This document shows positions 18,555 through 27,667 of a DNA stretch of 64,000 nt, one piece after another. The DNA comes from Aquibium microcysteis (GTDB lineage: Bacteria > Pseudomonadota > Alphaproteobacteria > Rhizobiales > Rhizobiaceae). Numbering within the stretch: position 1 is the stretch's first letter; the number at the start of each line of letters is the position of its first letter. Under the pieces are notes generated by a model that did no database searches, had not been told where the DNA came from, and saw only the letters and a list, made by a program, of their open reading frames with translations. A program made the position numbers and the translations under genes. The DNA lies in the NCBI RefSeq assembly GCF_014495845.1, contig NZ_CP061080.1:3896001-3960000 (forward strand), written 5' to 3'.

Positions 18555-19283
18555 ATGCGACGAGCCGACCGCCTGTTCCAGATCGTCCAGCATCTGCGCG
18601 GCGGACGGCTCGTCACCGCGCGCATGCTCGGCGAGTGGCTGGAAGTGTCCGAACGCACGATCTACCGCGACATCGCCGACCTCCAGTCGACGGGCGTGCC
18701 GATCGACGGGGAAGCCGGCGTCGGCTACCTCATGCGCTCCGGCTACGACCTCCCCCCGCTGATGTTCACGCGCGACGAGATCGTGGCGCTCGTCGCCGGA
18801 GCCCGCATGGTGCGGGCCTTCGGCGGGGCGGCCATGGCGCGCTCTGCCGAGGAGGCGCTGGTCAAGATCGCCGCGGTGCTGCCCGACGCCGAGAAGGACC
18901 GCATCGCGCGGACCGAAATCCATGCGCCGCTCTACGTGGTGAGCCAGCCGGACCGGGAGAAGATCGATTCCATCGAGCGGGCGATCGAGCTTCGCACCGT
19001 GCTGACGCTCGACTACCAGGACGAGGCCGACAAGAACTCCGTCCGGGACGTGCGCCCGCTCGGCCTGTGGTTCTGGGGCAAGGTCTGGACGCTCGTCGCA
19101 TGGTGCGAGCTGCGCGAGGATTTCCGAGCCTTCCGCATCGACCGGATCACCCGCCTCGCACCGGCGGACCGGAACTTTCGGCACGAGCGCGGCAAACAGC
19201 TCGCCGATTTCTATCGCCAGATGGAAGAACGGGCGCCGCACGATGCGGCCACGCTTCGCCGGCGCGCAGCGCACGAAGGCTGA
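18555..19283 (+). CDS. WYL-domain (YafY family) transcriptional regulator
   Basis: A 242-residue regulator. The N-terminal helix-turn-helix is RRADRLFQIVQHLRGGRLVTARMLGEWLEVSERTIYRDIADL (DeoR-type, residues about 2-42), and the WYL domain occupies roughly residues 135-220 with KVWTLVAWCELREDFRAFRIDRI. WYL domains bind ligands or nucleic acid. The dyad operators at 17729 and 18095 fit a dimeric regulator; autoregulation and control of the DUF1127 gene are inferred from position. It is convergent with the quinone oxidoreductase gene, 15 bp away. Confidence 0.9.
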   Translation: MRRADRLFQIVQHLRGGRLVTARMLGEWLEVSERTIYRDIADLQSTGVPIDGEAGVGYLMRSGYDLPPLMFTRDEIVALVAGARMVRAFGGAAMARSAEEALVKIAAVLPDAEKDRIARTEIHAPLYVVSQPDREKIDSIERAIELRTVLTLDYQDEADKNSVRDVRPLGLWFWGKVWTLVAWCELREDFRAFRIDRITRLAPADRNFRHERGKQLADFYRQMEERAPHDAATLRRRAAHEG

Positions 19284-19298
19284 CGGAGCCCGCCGCCC

Positions 19299-20303
19299 TC
19301 AGCCGACGTCGAGGACGATCTTGCCGATGTGGTCGCCCTCCTCCATGCGCTCATGCGCCCGCCAGGCGTCGCGCAGCGGGTAGATCATGTCCATGACGGG
19401 CGCCACCTTGCGCTCGCCGAGCAATGGCCAGACCAGTCGCTCGAGCTCGGCCGCGACCGCGCCTTTGAACGCGACGGTGCGCGGCCGCAGGGTCGAGCCG
19501 GTGTGGACGAGCCGCTTCATCATCAGCTTGGCGAAGTTCACCTCGGCCTTCGCGCCTCCCAGGAAGGCGATCTGGACGATCCGCCCTTCGATGGCGGCGG
19601 CCTCGTAGTTGCGGTCGATGTAGCTGCCGCCGACCATGTCGAGGATCAGGTCCACGCCCTTGCCGGCGGTCGCTTCCTTCGCTACCGAAACGAAATCCTC
19701 CTCGCGATAGTTGATCGCGCGCGCGGCGCCGAGGGTCACGCAGGCCGCGCACTTGTCGGCCGAACCGGCCGTCGCCAGCACCGTGGCGCCGAAGGCGGAG
19801 GCGAGCTGGATCGCCGTCGTGCCGATGCCCGACGAGCCGCCATGCACGAGGAAGGTCTCCCCCGCCTTCAGGGCGCCGCGCTGGAAGACGTTGTGCCAGA
19901 CGGTAAAGTAGGTCTCCGGCAGGGCGGCCGCCTCCGTCAGCGTGAAACCGTGCGGCACGGGCAGCGCATTGCTCTCGTCGGTCAGGCAGTACTCCGCATA
20001 GCCGCCACCGGGGGTGAGCGCGCAGACCTGGTCGCCGACGCGCCAGCGGCGGGCTTCGGGCCCGACGGCGGCCACCGTGCCCGCCACCTCCAGGCCCGGC
20101 AGGTCGGACGCGCCGGGCGGCGGCGGATAGGCACCGGTCCGCTGCGCCACGTCCGGCCTGTTCACGCCCGCGGCGCGTACGCGGATGAGGATGTCGCTGC
20201 CGCTTGGCCTCGGTACGGAGCGCGTTTCCGGTTTCAGCACGCGGGGGCCGCCCGGTTCGCTGATGGCGATGGCTGTCATCGTCTCTGGAAGGGCGTCTGC
20301 CAT
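19299..20303 (-). CDS. NAD(P)H:quinone oxidoreductase (zinc-free MDR family, PIG3-like)
   Basis: A 334-residue medium-chain dehydrogenase/reductase. The N-terminal GroES-like domain has RVRAAGVNRPDVAQRTG YPPPPGAS, and the nucleotide-binding motif is LVHGGSSGIGTTAIQLA around residue 155. The structural-zinc cysteines of alcohol dehydrogenases are absent, as expected for quinone oxidoreductases. It reduces quinones or enones with NADPH. The ATG at 20303 is preceded on the minus strand by AGGAG at good spacing. Monocistronic, convergent with the WYL regulator gene. Confidence 0.9.
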   Translation of the reverse strand: MADALPETMTAIAISEPGGPRVLKPETRSVPRPSGSDILIRVRAAGVNRPDVAQRTGAYPPPPGASDLPGLEVAGTVAAVGPEARRWRVGDQVCALTPGGGYAEYCLTDESNALPVPHGFTLTEAAALPETYFTVWHNVFQRGALKAGETFLVHGGSSGIGTTAIQLASAFGATVLATAGSADKCAACVTLGAARAINYREEDFVSVAKEATAGKGVDLILDMVGGSYIDRNYEAAAIEGRIVQIAFLGGAKAEVNFAKLMMKRLVHTGSTLRPRTVAFKGAVAAELERLVWPLLGERKVAPVMDMIYPLRDAWRAHERMEEGDHIGKIVLDVG

Positions 20304-20404
20304 GGGATCTCCTGTGGATCGGCGGTCCGGAGCCGGCGATTTGATTCCCGACCCCGCGCGACTGTATCCTCCCCGCCACGAACGGCAACCTGAGGAGACG
20401 GTTC

Positions 20405-20599
20405 ATGGGTATTCTCGATGAAGAAAGGCCGCGCAAGGCCCGGCCACACGAGATCGGCCAGGATCTGTCCCTGCTGTCCGTTGCCGATCTGGAGGAACGC
20501 ATCGGTCTGCTGCGCGCCGAGATCGGACGCCTTGAATCCGAGCTGAAGGCGAAAGGATCGACGAAGCAGGCCGCCGAAGCGCTTTTCCGCCGCATTTGA
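20405..20599 (+). CDS. DUF1192 protein
   Basis: A 64-residue DUF1192 protein: DLSLLSVADLEERIGLLRAEIGRLE is the conserved helical core. Function unknown; the family is restricted to alphaproteobacteria. GAGGAG (20392-20397) precedes the ATG by 7 bp. Divergent from the quinone oxidoreductase and upstream of an MFS gene. Confidence 0.88.
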   Translation: MGILDEERPRKARPHEIGQDLSLLSVADLEERIGLLRAEIGRLESELKAKGSTKQAAEALFRRI

Positions 20600-20687
20600 C
20601 GGGTTGACCACGCTGCCCGGCGGCCGAAGCTGTCGTACCGCTTCGAAACCGTCCCGCGATTCGTTCGACACCAACCGGAAGGTCCCC

Positions 20688-21959
20688 ATGTTCGCGAGCT
20701 ACAGACCGATCCTGTCGCTGCTGCGCGGCACTGCTTTCCTGCTGGCGGCGTCGGGGCTCCACAGCCTGCTTCTGCCCTTGCGTGGCCAGGCGGAAGGGTT
20801 CCCGACGACGTCCCTCGGCCTGCTTGGAACGGCGTGGGCGGCGGGCTTCGTCGCCGGCTGTCTCATGGCACCCCGGCTGGTGCGGCGTGTCGGTCACGTC
20901 CGGGCCTTCGGCGCCTTCGCCGCTTCGGCAGCGATCATCGCCCTCCTGACGGGTCTGATCATCGACCAGTATGTCTGGATCGCGCTGCGCGTCTTTACCG
21001 GCTTCTGCATGGCCGGCGCCTTCATGGTGATCGAGAGCTGGCTGAACGAGAGCGCTACAAACGAGAACCGCGGCACCGTCTTCGCCATCTACATGATGGT
21101 AACGAACGCGTCCCTGATGGGCGGACAGCTGATCGTCGCGGCCGGCGACGTGACGACGGCATCGCTGTTCATGGTCACCGGCATCTTCTTCTGTCTGGCG
21201 CTCATTCCCACCACGGTCTCGACGCAGGCGACCCCGAAACCGCTGGTGGGCGTCTCGCTCGATCTGAAGGCGCTCTACGCCAACTCGCCGGTCGCCTCGG
21301 CCGGCTGCCTGCTGGTGGGCGTCGCCAACGGTGCGTGGGGAACGCTCGGCGCCGTGTTCGGCGCCGAGATCGGCATCTCGACCGCACAGATCGCGTTGAT
21401 GATGAGCCTCGCCGTCGTTGCGGGCGCCGTGTTCCAGCTTCCCGCCGGCCGTCTCTCGGATCGCACCGACCGGCGCTACGTTCTGGCCGGCGCCGCCTTC
21501 GCGGCCGCCGCCATCGGCCTCCTCATCTTCGTCGTCGGCGCGCGCGACGGCACCACCGTCATCGCTCTGACCGCTGCCTACGGCGCCATGGCCTATGTGC
21601 TGTACTCGCTGGCCGTCGCCCATGCCAACGATCACGCCCGACCGGAGGATTTCGTGAAGGTGTCCGGCGGTCTCCTGTTGCTCTACGGCTTCGGCACGAT
21701 GATCGGCCCCATCGTCGGCGGGGCGCTGATGGACCGGATGCGGCCGGAGAGCCTGTTCCTGACGACTGCACTCGCCCACCTCCTGATCGCCGGCTACACG
21801 CTCCTGCGCATCACGCGTCGTGCCCCCGTGCCGGTCGAGGAGCGCGAATCCTTCAGTTCTCTCCCGCCCGAGCGCGCGACCACCCCCGAAGTACTGCGCC
21901 TCGATCCGCGCGGCGACGGCGGCCTGGACGGCGGCGAGAACAGGAAGGACGCAGCCTGA
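20688..21959 (+). CDS. MFS transporter (YcaD-like)
   Basis: A 423-residue major facilitator with 12 predicted helices. The loop 2-3 motif appears as APRLVRRVGHVRAFG and the loop 8-9 counterpart as GRLSDRTDRRYVL. The long sequence FTGFCMAGAFMVIESWLNE is typical of the YcaD/CynX-like group. Substrate unknown. It ends in a 45-residue polar tail. The ATG at 20688 begins the membrane domain; upstream in-frame codons encode no membrane sequence. Confidence 0.88.
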   Translation: MFASYRPILSLLRGTAFLLAASGLHSLLLPLRGQAEGFPTTSLGLLGTAWAAGFVAGCLMAPRLVRRVGHVRAFGAFAASAAIIALLTGLIIDQYVWIALRVFTGFCMAGAFMVIESWLNESATNENRGTVFAIYMMVTNASLMGGQLIVAAGDVTTASLFMVTGIFFCLALIPTTVSTQATPKPLVGVSLDLKALYANSPVASAGCLLVGVANGAWGTLGAVFGAEIGISTAQIALMMSLAVVAGAVFQLPAGRLSDRTDRRYVLAGAAFAAAAIGLLIFVVGARDGTTVIALTAAYGAMAYVLYSLAVAHANDHARPEDFVKVSGGLLLLYGFGTMIGPIVGGALMDRMRPESLFLTTALAHLLIAGYTLLRITRRAPVPVEERESFSSLPPERATTPEVLRLDPRGDGGLDGGENRKDAA

Positions 21960-22059
21960 CAGGGTGCCTGGCGAGCGGATCGTGCGACGCGGCCCTGCGT
22001 CGCGCGCCGCGGCCGTGGGACGGGTTTGAGTTTGCCCGGGGAGCGGCTATCGTGAGTCC

Positions 22060-22323
22060 ATGGTCACGATCGACGCGTTCATGGCGATTTCCGACGCCAA
22101 CCGCCGCCACCTCCTCGAGGAGTTGCGCCGGGGGCCGAAGACCGTCAATCAGCTCGCCGCGGGACTGCCGGTCTCGCGGCCGGCGGTCTCGCAGCATCTG
22201 AAAGTTCTTCTCGACGCCGGGCTCGTGATCGCGAGCCGCGATGGAACCCGACGGATCTACGCGCTCAGCCCGGACGGGTTCACGCGTCTCAACATCTGGA
22301 TCGATCAGTTCTGGACCGAATGA
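22060..22323 (+). CDS. ArsR-family helix-turn-helix regulator
   Basis: An 87-residue winged-helix protein: AISDANRRHLLEELRRGPKTVNQLAAGLPVSRPAVSQHLKVLLDAGLV covers helices 1 to the recognition helix, followed by a wing (IASRDGTRRIYAL). It lacks the cysteine metal sites of ArsR/SmtB. Ends in FTRLNIWIDQFW, the pattern seen in ArsR regulators paired with SRPBCC proteins, but no such partner is next to it. Target unknown. Confidence 0.87.
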   Translation: MVTIDAFMAISDANRRHLLEELRRGPKTVNQLAAGLPVSRPAVSQHLKVLLDAGLVIASRDGTRRIYALSPDGFTRLNIWIDQFWTE

Positions 22324-22365
22324 CCTTCCCCGGGGAAGGGACCGGCGGCAGGAGGATCCGCCGGT
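22324..22365. terminator. Paired hairpins between convergent genes
   Basis: CCTTCCCC/GGGGAAGG (22324-22339) and ACCGGCGG/CCGCCGGT (22341-22348 with 22358-22365) lie directly after the ArsR stop codon, before the convergent YdcH-type gene. No long T-tract, so termination is likely but not certain. Confidence 0.5.
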
Positions 22366-22416
22366 CTTGGCTCGCCCGGCTCCGGCGCAGGGACGCGGAG
22401 CGCGGGCGTTGGCTCG

Positions 22417-22596
22417 TCAGTGGGTCGTGCGATGCGATCCGAGCTTCTCGATCGCATCCTTGAGGGCGAGCTTGCGACGCTTGAGCTGGCGGACCTCGAT
22501 GTCGTCGGTGGACGGACGTGCGATCGCTTCCGCGATTTCGCGGTCGAGCTGGCTATGCTTGCGCTTCAGTTCCTCGATGTGCGACGTCAGAGACAT
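22417..22596 (-). CDS. YdcH/DUF465 small coiled-coil protein (copy 1)
   Basis: A 59-residue protein, MSLTSHIEELKRKHSQLDRE then IRQLKRRKLALKDAIEKL-type helix (actual: VRQLKRRKLALKDAIEKLG). The two-helix hairpin pattern with the KRRKLALKD segment is the DUF465 signature. Function unknown. Divergent from a second DUF465 gene 219 bp away; the same two-helix layout suggests an old duplication. Confidence 0.85.
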   Translation of the reverse strand: MSLTSHIEELKRKHSQLDREIAEAIARPSTDDIEVRQLKRRKLALKDAIEKLGSHRTTH

Positions 22597-22814
22597 GCGT
22601 GGTGCTCCCTTTCCTCGTTCGGACGTCAGGAACCGCGTCCCACCGCAGGTCGCGATTCATGACAACGCGATGACAGTGTGCCACCACTGCGCCGCCCTGT
22701 CGAATGTGCCGTGGTAGCATTTTCTGTCGGTTCGAAATGTGATATAGGGCTGCGGCCCGGGCCAGAGCCCGGTCCTGCCATTTGGGCGCGGACTCCTGCG
22801 CCGGGGAAGCATGC

Positions 22815-23018
22815 ATGTCGGAACAGGAACAGGCCGAAATTCGTCTTGAATTTGCGCGCTTGAAGCAGGAACACGCCGATTTCGACGCGGCGATCAACGC
22901 GATGATCGCCACCGGCTGCGACCCGCTCCAGATCCAGCGGATGAAGAAGAAGAAGCTGGTGATCAAGGACAGGCTGACGCATCTCGAGGACCGCGTGATC
23001 CCCGACATCATCGCCTGA
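22815..23018 (+). CDS. YdcH/DUF465 small coiled-coil protein (copy 2)
   Basis: A 67-residue DUF465 protein: EFARLKQEHADFDAAINAM, then QIQRMKKKKLVIKDRL. The hairpin and KKKKLVIKD core match copy 1 in layout, but the sequences differ widely. It precedes purE by about 90 bp; small DUF465 genes next to purEK recur in this order. Function unknown. The ATG at 22815 was chosen over 22782 since it starts the helical domain. Confidence 0.85.
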   Translation: MSEQEQAEIRLEFARLKQEHADFDAAINAMIATGCDPLQIQRMKKKKLVIKDRLTHLEDRVIPDIIA

Positions 23019-23107
23019 TGCGGCAGCCCCGGGCCGAACTCGCCGTTTTTCTTGCGGCATGGTTGGTATTCCGTTAAGGCGCGGCTTTGGTGGGAAAGGT
23101 CGGATCC

Positions 23108-23605
23108 TTGGAAAGCGCACGTCCCGAAGTCGCCATCATCATGGGAAGCCAGTCGGACTGGGGCACCATGCGTCATGCGGCCGACACGCTCGCCGAACTC
23201 GGGGTCACGCACGACTCCCTCATCGTTTCGGCCCACCGAACGCCCGAACGGCTCTTCGATTTCGCCAGGGGAGCGAAGGCGGCCGGCTACAAGGTCATCG
23301 TTGCGGGCGCCGGCGGGGCCGCGCATCTGCCGGGCATGGCGGCGTCGCTCACGCCGCTTCCGGTCTTTGGGGTTCCCGTCGAATCGAAGGCGCTGTCCGG
23401 ACAGGATTCCCTCCTGTCCATCGTTCAGATGCCCGCCGGCATTCCGGTCGGCACGCTGGCGATCGGGCGGGCCGGCGCGGTCAACGCCGCGCTGCTCGCC
23501 GCGGCCGTCCTGGCGCTGTCCGACGAAGCCCTGGCCGCACGGCTCGACCGCTACCGCGCCGCCCAGACCGGGAAGGTCGCCCTGCGGCCGTCGGACGACG
23601 CATGA
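23108..23605 (+). CDS. purE: N5-carboxyaminoimidazole ribonucleotide mutase
   Basis: A PurE of about 165 residues. [21 protein letters not shown] is the start of the family fold; [10 protein letters not shown] and the [11 protein letters not shown] loop form the active site. It rearranges N5-CAIR to CAIR in purine synthesis. No ATG fits; a TTG at 23108 with AAAGG 8 bp upstream places the start just before the conserved [11 protein letters not shown], while a GTG at 23090 would add six residues. The stop overlaps purK (ATGA), so the two enzymes are translationally coupled. Confidence 0.9.
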   Translation: MESARPEVAIIMGSQSDWGTMRHAADTLAELGVTHDSLIVSAHRTPERLFDFARGAKAAGYKVIVAGAGGAAHLPGMAASLTPLPVFGVPVESKALSGQDSLLSIVQMPAGIPVGTLAIGRAGAVNAALLAAAVLALSDEALAARLDRYRAAQTGKVALRPSDDA

Positions 23606-24675
23606 TCCGGCCTCTCGTCCCCGGCGACATGATCGGCATCATCGGTGGCGGCCAGCTCGGCCGCATGCTCGCCATGGCGGCCGCCCGTCTCGGCTTCCGC
23701 ACCGCCATCCTGGATCCGCAGCCGGACTGCCCGGCCGCGCAGGTGGCGAACGGCCAGATCCTCGCCGCCTATGACGACCGCGCGGCGCTGACGTCGCTTG
23801 CGGCGCGCTCGGCGGTCGTGACCTACGAGTTCGAGAACGTACCGGTGGGCGCGGCCAGGCACCTGACCGATCACGTGCCGGTGTTCCCCCCGCCGCTGGC
23901 GCTGGAGACGGCGCAGGACAGGCTGGCCGAAAAGAGCTTCCTGAACCGCCAGGCGATACACACGGCGCGTTTCGAATCCGTGGACGACGACACCGATCTC
24001 CGGCTGGCGCTCGCGGCTTTCGGCGGCAGCGGCGTGCTGAAGACCCGCCGGCTCGGCTATGACGGCAAGGGCCAGCGCGTGCTGCGCAACGCGACGGACG
24101 GCGACATCGACGGCACTTTCGAAGCCATGGGCCGCGTCCCGCTGATCCTGGAGGAGCTGGTCGCCTTCGATTTCGAGTTCTCGATCATCGCCGCGCGCGG
24201 CCTCGACGGCACGATGATGGCCTATGACGCGGCCCGCAACGAGCACTCCGACGGGATCCTGCGGCGCTCGACCGTCCCTGCCGGTCTCGATCCGAAGATG
24301 GAGCACAGGGCCCGCGAAGCCACCTTCGCGCTGATGGCCGCGCTCGGTTATGTCGGCGTGATCGGCGTCGAGTTCTTCGCCCTGCCCGATGGCCGCGTGC
24401 TGGCCAACGAGTTCGCGCCGCGGGTCCACAATTCCGGCCACTGGACGGAAGCCGCCTGCATCGTCTCGCAGTTCGAGCAGCACATCCGCGCCGTGGCCGG
24501 CCTGCCGCTCGCTCCTCACGGCCGCCACTCCGCCTGCGTCATGGAAAACCTGATCGGCGACGACGTCGAACGCATCCCGGACCTTCTGGGCGAAACGGGC
24601 GTGCTTCTCAATCTCTATGGCAAGACCGAGACCCGACCCGGTCGCAAGATGGGGCACTTCACCCGGCTGATCTGA
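23602..24675 (+). CDS. purK: N5-carboxyaminoimidazole ribonucleotide synthase
   Basis: A 357-residue ATP-grasp enzyme. [21 protein letters not shown] is the N-terminal nucleotide-like fold, [13 protein letters not shown] is the ATP-binding loop, and [13 protein letters not shown] is the conserved C-terminal active-site strand. It carboxylates AIR using ATP and bicarbonate, supplying PurE. Overlap ATGA with purE. Confidence 0.96.
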   Translation: MIRPLVPGDMIGIIGGGQLGRMLAMAAARLGFRTAILDPQPDCPAAQVANGQILAAYDDRAALTSLAARSAVVTYEFENVPVGAARHLTDHVPVFPPPLALETAQDRLAEKSFLNRQAIHTARFESVDDDTDLRLALAAFGGSGVLKTRRLGYDGKGQRVLRNATDGDIDGTFEAMGRVPLILEELVAFDFEFSIIAARGLDGTMMAYDAARNEHSDGILRRSTVPAGLDPKMEHRAREATFALMAALGYVGVIGVEFFALPDGRVLANEFAPRVHNSGHWTEAACIVSQFEQHIRAVAGLPLAPHGRHSACVMENLIGDDVERIPDLLGETGVLLNLYGKTETRPGRKMGHFTRLI

Positions 24676-24777
24676 ACCCGTGGCCCGCGTCGCCGCAGGC
24701 CCCCCGGTCCCGCGCGGATGACCCCGCCGCACGATTGCTGTATGGTTTTCCGAGGACCGAAGGTGCGGAGGTGCGAC

Positions 24778-25098
24778 GTGAGGAAGATCGACGCCTTGAT
24801 CGGCCGGCGCACGGAGGACCATCGCAGGAGGGCACAGGCTTGCGCGACGAAGGTCCTCGAGGCGGCGCGGGAAAACGGCTACCGCGTGTCCCTCGTCGGA
24901 TCCCTCGCGCAGGATCGTTTCCGTCTTCATTCCGACGTCGACTTTCTGGTCCATGACGAGCCGGCCGTCGGCATGCGGTCGGCGGTCGAACGCCTGGTCG
25001 CCGACCATTTTCGCGGGACGGACATCGCCTACGATCTGATCTTCGCATCCGACCTGACCCCGAACCGTGTGCGGGACATGCTCCATGAACACGTTTAG
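24778..25098 (+). CDS. MNT-type nucleotidyltransferase, probable MntA antitoxin
   Basis: A 106-residue minimal nucleotidyltransferase. The catalytic motif is GS-x10-DVD (Gly41-Ser42, Asp53 and Asp55), the exact spacing described for MntA-type antitoxins that add AMP to a HEPN toxin. A GTG at 24778 with GGAGG 6 bp upstream (24767-24771) was chosen; in-frame ATGs at 24718 and 24742 lack such a site. The stop overlaps the downstream HEPN gene by 14 bp. Together they form a probable type VII toxin-antitoxin pair. Partner and chemistry are inferred from motifs and order. Confidence 0.82.
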   Translation: MRKIDALIGRRTEDHRRRAQACATKVLEAARENGYRVSLVGSLAQDRFRLHSDVDFLVHDEPAVGMRSAVERLVADHFRGTDIAYDLIFASDLTPNRVRDMLHEHV

Positions 25099-25579
25099 GC
25101 ATTCCGCCTCTGCGAAGCTGTCGTTGAAGCTGGACAGGGCGGAGAACGAACTCCGCCAGCTCGAACGCTTCGCGGCCGCACACCCTGAAGAACTGTCAGA
25201 CGGAGAATGGGGCGCTCTGGGCGCCGTTTCGCTCGGTATCCACAACGTCTACAACGGCATTGAGGACATCCTGCTCAGTCTTGCAAACGATGTGGACGGC
25301 CTCGTTCCACGCGGGTCTTCCATGCATCAGGACGTTCTCGACCAGATGTCCGCACCGATTGCCGGTATCCCTCCGGCCGTGTTGGGGCCGGTCCTTCACG
25401 AAGCTCTCGGTGAGCTGAAGGGGTTTCGCCACCTCGTCCGGCATCGCTACGGTTTCGATCTGAAGCCTGAGAAGGTTCGCGAGAACCTCGATAGGCTCCT
25501 GAAGGCCTGGCCCGCCGTCGTCGATTCGATCCTCCTGTTGGAAAAGCGGCTGCTCGACGAGTCCGATCCGTCTGGTTGA
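25085..25579 (+). CDS. HEPN-domain protein, probable HepT-like toxin
   Basis: A 164-residue mostly helical protein. Near residues 115-122 it carries R-x4-H-x-Y (Arg115, His120, Tyr122, within [11 protein letters not shown]), the HEPN ribonuclease motif; the tyrosine is the residue AMPylated by MntA in known pairs. It overlaps the nucleotidyltransferase gene by 14 bp. At 164 residues it is larger than many HepT toxins and the N-terminal half ([16 protein letters not shown]) has no family I recognise. Alternative: a non-toxic HEPN protein. The antitoxin-first order differs from hepT-mntA in Shewanella. Confidence 0.78.
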   Translation: MNTFRHSASAKLSLKLDRAENELRQLERFAAAHPEELSDGEWGALGAVSLGIHNVYNGIEDILLSLANDVDGLVPRGSSMHQDVLDQMSAPIAGIPPAVLGPVLHEALGELKGFRHLVRHRYGFDLKPEKVRENLDRLLKAWPAVVDSILLLEKRLLDESDPSG

Positions 25580-25683
25580 CACCGATCGACCTTTGCGTCT
25601 ATGACCGCGCGACCTTTCCGGCGCGCCTTCTGGCGCGTCTTTCAATTCTGGCCCGCGCGGGCCGTACACCACGGGCTGAGACA

Positions 25684-25809
25684 ATGAAGATCAAGAATTC
25701 GCTCAAGTCGCTCAAGGGCCGTCACCGCGACAACCGCATGGTTCGCCGCAAGGGCCGCATCTACATCATCAACAAGTCGGCACCGCGCTACAAGGCGCGC
25801 CAGGGCTGA
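25684..25809 (+). CDS. rpmJ: 50S ribosomal protein L36, zinc-free type
   Basis: A 41-residue L36 of the YkgO type: [20 protein letters not shown] followed by [21 protein letters not shown]. It lacks the zinc-binding cysteines of the C+ form, which is normal for this lineage where it is usually the only L36. A short gene starting directly at the family N-terminus. A hairpin follows its stop. Confidence 0.96.
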   Translation: MKIKNSLKSLKGRHRDNRMVRRKGRIYIINKSAPRYKARQG

Positions 25810-25816
25810 CCTGTGG

Positions 25817-25834
25817 GGAACCGCTTGCGGTTCC
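25817..25834 (+). terminator. Hairpin after rpmJ
   Basis: GGAACCGC (25817-25824) and GCGGTTCC (25827-25834) form a tight perfect hairpin 7 bp after the rpmJ stop. No T-tract follows, so the terminator call is moderate. Confidence 0.55.
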
Positions 25835-25893
25835 GACACCCATCACGGCATTTTCAGTTTGACGTTCCGCGCCGCAGGATTAGGTTCTGCGGC

Positions 25894-26472
25894 ATGCGGA
25901 ACGTTTTTCATGTCCTGATCCCGGCGCTCGTCGCCGCCCTCGTCTCCCTGTCGCCCGCCGCCGCGGTCGAGGATGCCGCCCCGACGGACGAGGCCTCGCG
26001 GCTCGACCGGCTCTTCGCAGACCTGAAGCGGGAGCGCAACGAGAAGGCGGCCGAACGCATCGCCAGCCAGATCTGGGCCGAGTGGCGCAAGTCTGGCAGC
26101 GCTTCGGTGGATCTCATGCTGCAGTGGTCGAACGAGGCCGCGGAGAAGAAGAAGTTCGACGTGGCGCTCGATTTCCTCGACCAGGTGATCACGCTGCAGC
26201 CCGGTTTCGCGGAAGGCTGGAACCGCCGCGCCACCGTCCATTTCATGATGGACAACTATGCGAAGTCGATGGCCGACATCGAGCATACGCTGCGGCTGGA
26301 GCCGCGCCATTTCGGGGCGCTGACGGGCCTCGCCGCGATCCTCAAGGAGACGGGACGCAAGGAACTCGCGCTCGACGCCTACGAACGCACCCTCGACATC
26401 TACCCGATGATGCGCGACGCCCAGTCCGAAGTCGCCACGCTCTCCGAAGAACTCGCGGGCGAGGGCATCTGA
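25894..26472 (+). CDS. Exported TPR-repeat protein
   Basis: A 192-residue protein with an N-terminal signal peptide (hydrophobic core FHVLIPALVAALVSLSP, AxA-type cleavage near PAAAVED). The mature part has about three tetratricopeptide repeats: SNEAAEKKKFDVALDFLDQVI, NRRATVHFMMDNYAKSMADI and LAAILKETGRKELALDAYER. It should act in the periplasm as a protein-binding scaffold. Partner unknown. The ATG at 25894 starts the signal peptide. Confidence 0.82.
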   Translation: MRNVFHVLIPALVAALVSLSPAAAVEDAAPTDEASRLDRLFADLKRERNEKAAERIASQIWAEWRKSGSASVDLMLQWSNEAAEKKKFDVALDFLDQVITLQPGFAEGWNRRATVHFMMDNYAKSMADIEHTLRLEPRHFGALTGLAAILKETGRKELALDAYERTLDIYPMMRDAQSEVATLSEELAGEGI

Positions 26473-26502
26473 CGCCGAACCCGGCGCGCGACCCGACGCC
26501 GC

Positions 26503-27621
26503 ATGTCGCGCCGCCGACCGTTCTCCCTCTCCCGTCCGCATCCGGCCTTCATGAACCTCGTCTATGCCCTCGTCGCATTCCTGCTCGCCCTCCTGCTGAT
26601 CCTGGCCGGCGCGACACGCGTCGGCGCCTGGCTGATCGAACGCCGGCATCCGCCGGTCGGCAGCTTCGCCACCGTCAACGGCACCCGTGTGCACCATGTC
26701 CACGTGCCCGCGGGACCGGGCGCCGATTTGCCGCCGCTGGTCTTCGTCCACGGCGCCAGCGGCAACCTGCTCGACCAGATGCTGCCCTTCCGGCCGCTGC
26801 TGGAAGGCCGCGCGGAGATGCTCTTCGTCGACCGGCCGGGGCACGGCTGGTCCGGCCGCGGCCCTGCCGTCAACGACACGCCGGCCGGGCAGGCTGAGAC
26901 GGTCGCCGCGCTGATGGACGCCTACGGCATCGAGAAGGCGATCGTCGTCGGTCACTCCTTCGCCGGTGCGGTGCTCGGCGCCTTCGGCGTGCTGCGCCCG
27001 GAACGGGTCGCGGGCCTCGTCTTCCTCGCCCCGGCGTCGCACCCCTGGCCCGGCGGCGAAACGTCCTGGTACTACGACTTGTCGGAAACACCGGTGATCG
27101 GCCGGCTGTTCACGGAGACGCTCGCCTGGCCGGGCGGCGTGATGCGGCTCGACGCGGCGACGGCCTGCGTCTTCGCGCCAAACGCCGTGCCGGAGAACTA
27201 TGCGCAGGATGCCGCGATTCGCCTCGTGCTCCGGCCGGCGGCCTTCCGTGCCAATGCGCGCGACGTCGCGGGCCTCTTCGATTTCGTGGAGAAGCTTGCA
27301 CCGCGCTACGGCGAGATCACTGCGCCGACGGTGGTGATAACGGGCAACCGCGACACGGTCGTCTACGAGGAAATCCATTCCGCCGGTCTGGCACGCGACA
27401 TCCCGGGCGCAGAACTGCTCTGGGTCGAGAACCTCGGTCACAAGCCGGACTGGATCGCCACCGGCCTCGCGGTCGCGGCGATCGAGAAGCTGGCGGGGCG
27501 GGATCGCGACCTGCAGAATCTGGCGCGGCAACTGGAGACCCGCATCGCGGCGGATGCCTTCGGTCCGATCGAGGCCTGCGCGGATGGACCGCCGACGCCC
27601 GCGCCGGCGCTTCAGCAGTAA
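26503..27621 (+). CDS. Alpha/beta hydrolase with N-terminal membrane anchor
   Basis: A 372-residue alpha/beta hydrolase. An N-terminal hydrophobic helix (NLVYALVAFLLALLLILAG) anchors it; then come the oxyanion loop VHGASGNLLDQM, the nucleophile elbow VGHSFAGAVLG (Ser), and a late His in NLGHKPDW; the acid is probably Asp in GNRDTVVY. Substrate unknown. Starts at 26503 and 26551 are both possible; the second begins nearer the helix. Follows the TPR gene by 30 bp. Confidence 0.85.
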   Translation: MSRRRPFSLSRPHPAFMNLVYALVAFLLALLLILAGATRVGAWLIERRHPPVGSFATVNGTRVHHVHVPAGPGADLPPLVFVHGASGNLLDQMLPFRPLLEGRAEMLFVDRPGHGWSGRGPAVNDTPAGQAETVAALMDAYGIEKAIVVGHSFAGAVLGAFGVLRPERVAGLVFLAPASHPWPGGETSWYYDLSETPVIGRLFTETLAWPGGVMRLDAATACVFAPNAVPENYAQDAAIRLVLRPAAFRANARDVAGLFDFVEKLAPRYGEITAPTVVITGNRDTVVYEEIHSAGLARDIPGAELLWVENLGHKPDWIATGLAVAAIEKLAGRDRDLQNLARQLETRIAADAFGPIEACADGPPTPAPALQQ

Positions 27622-27667
27622 CCTCGGCCCACACCGCCGCCGCATCGCACGGGACAACGGCGCGGCA

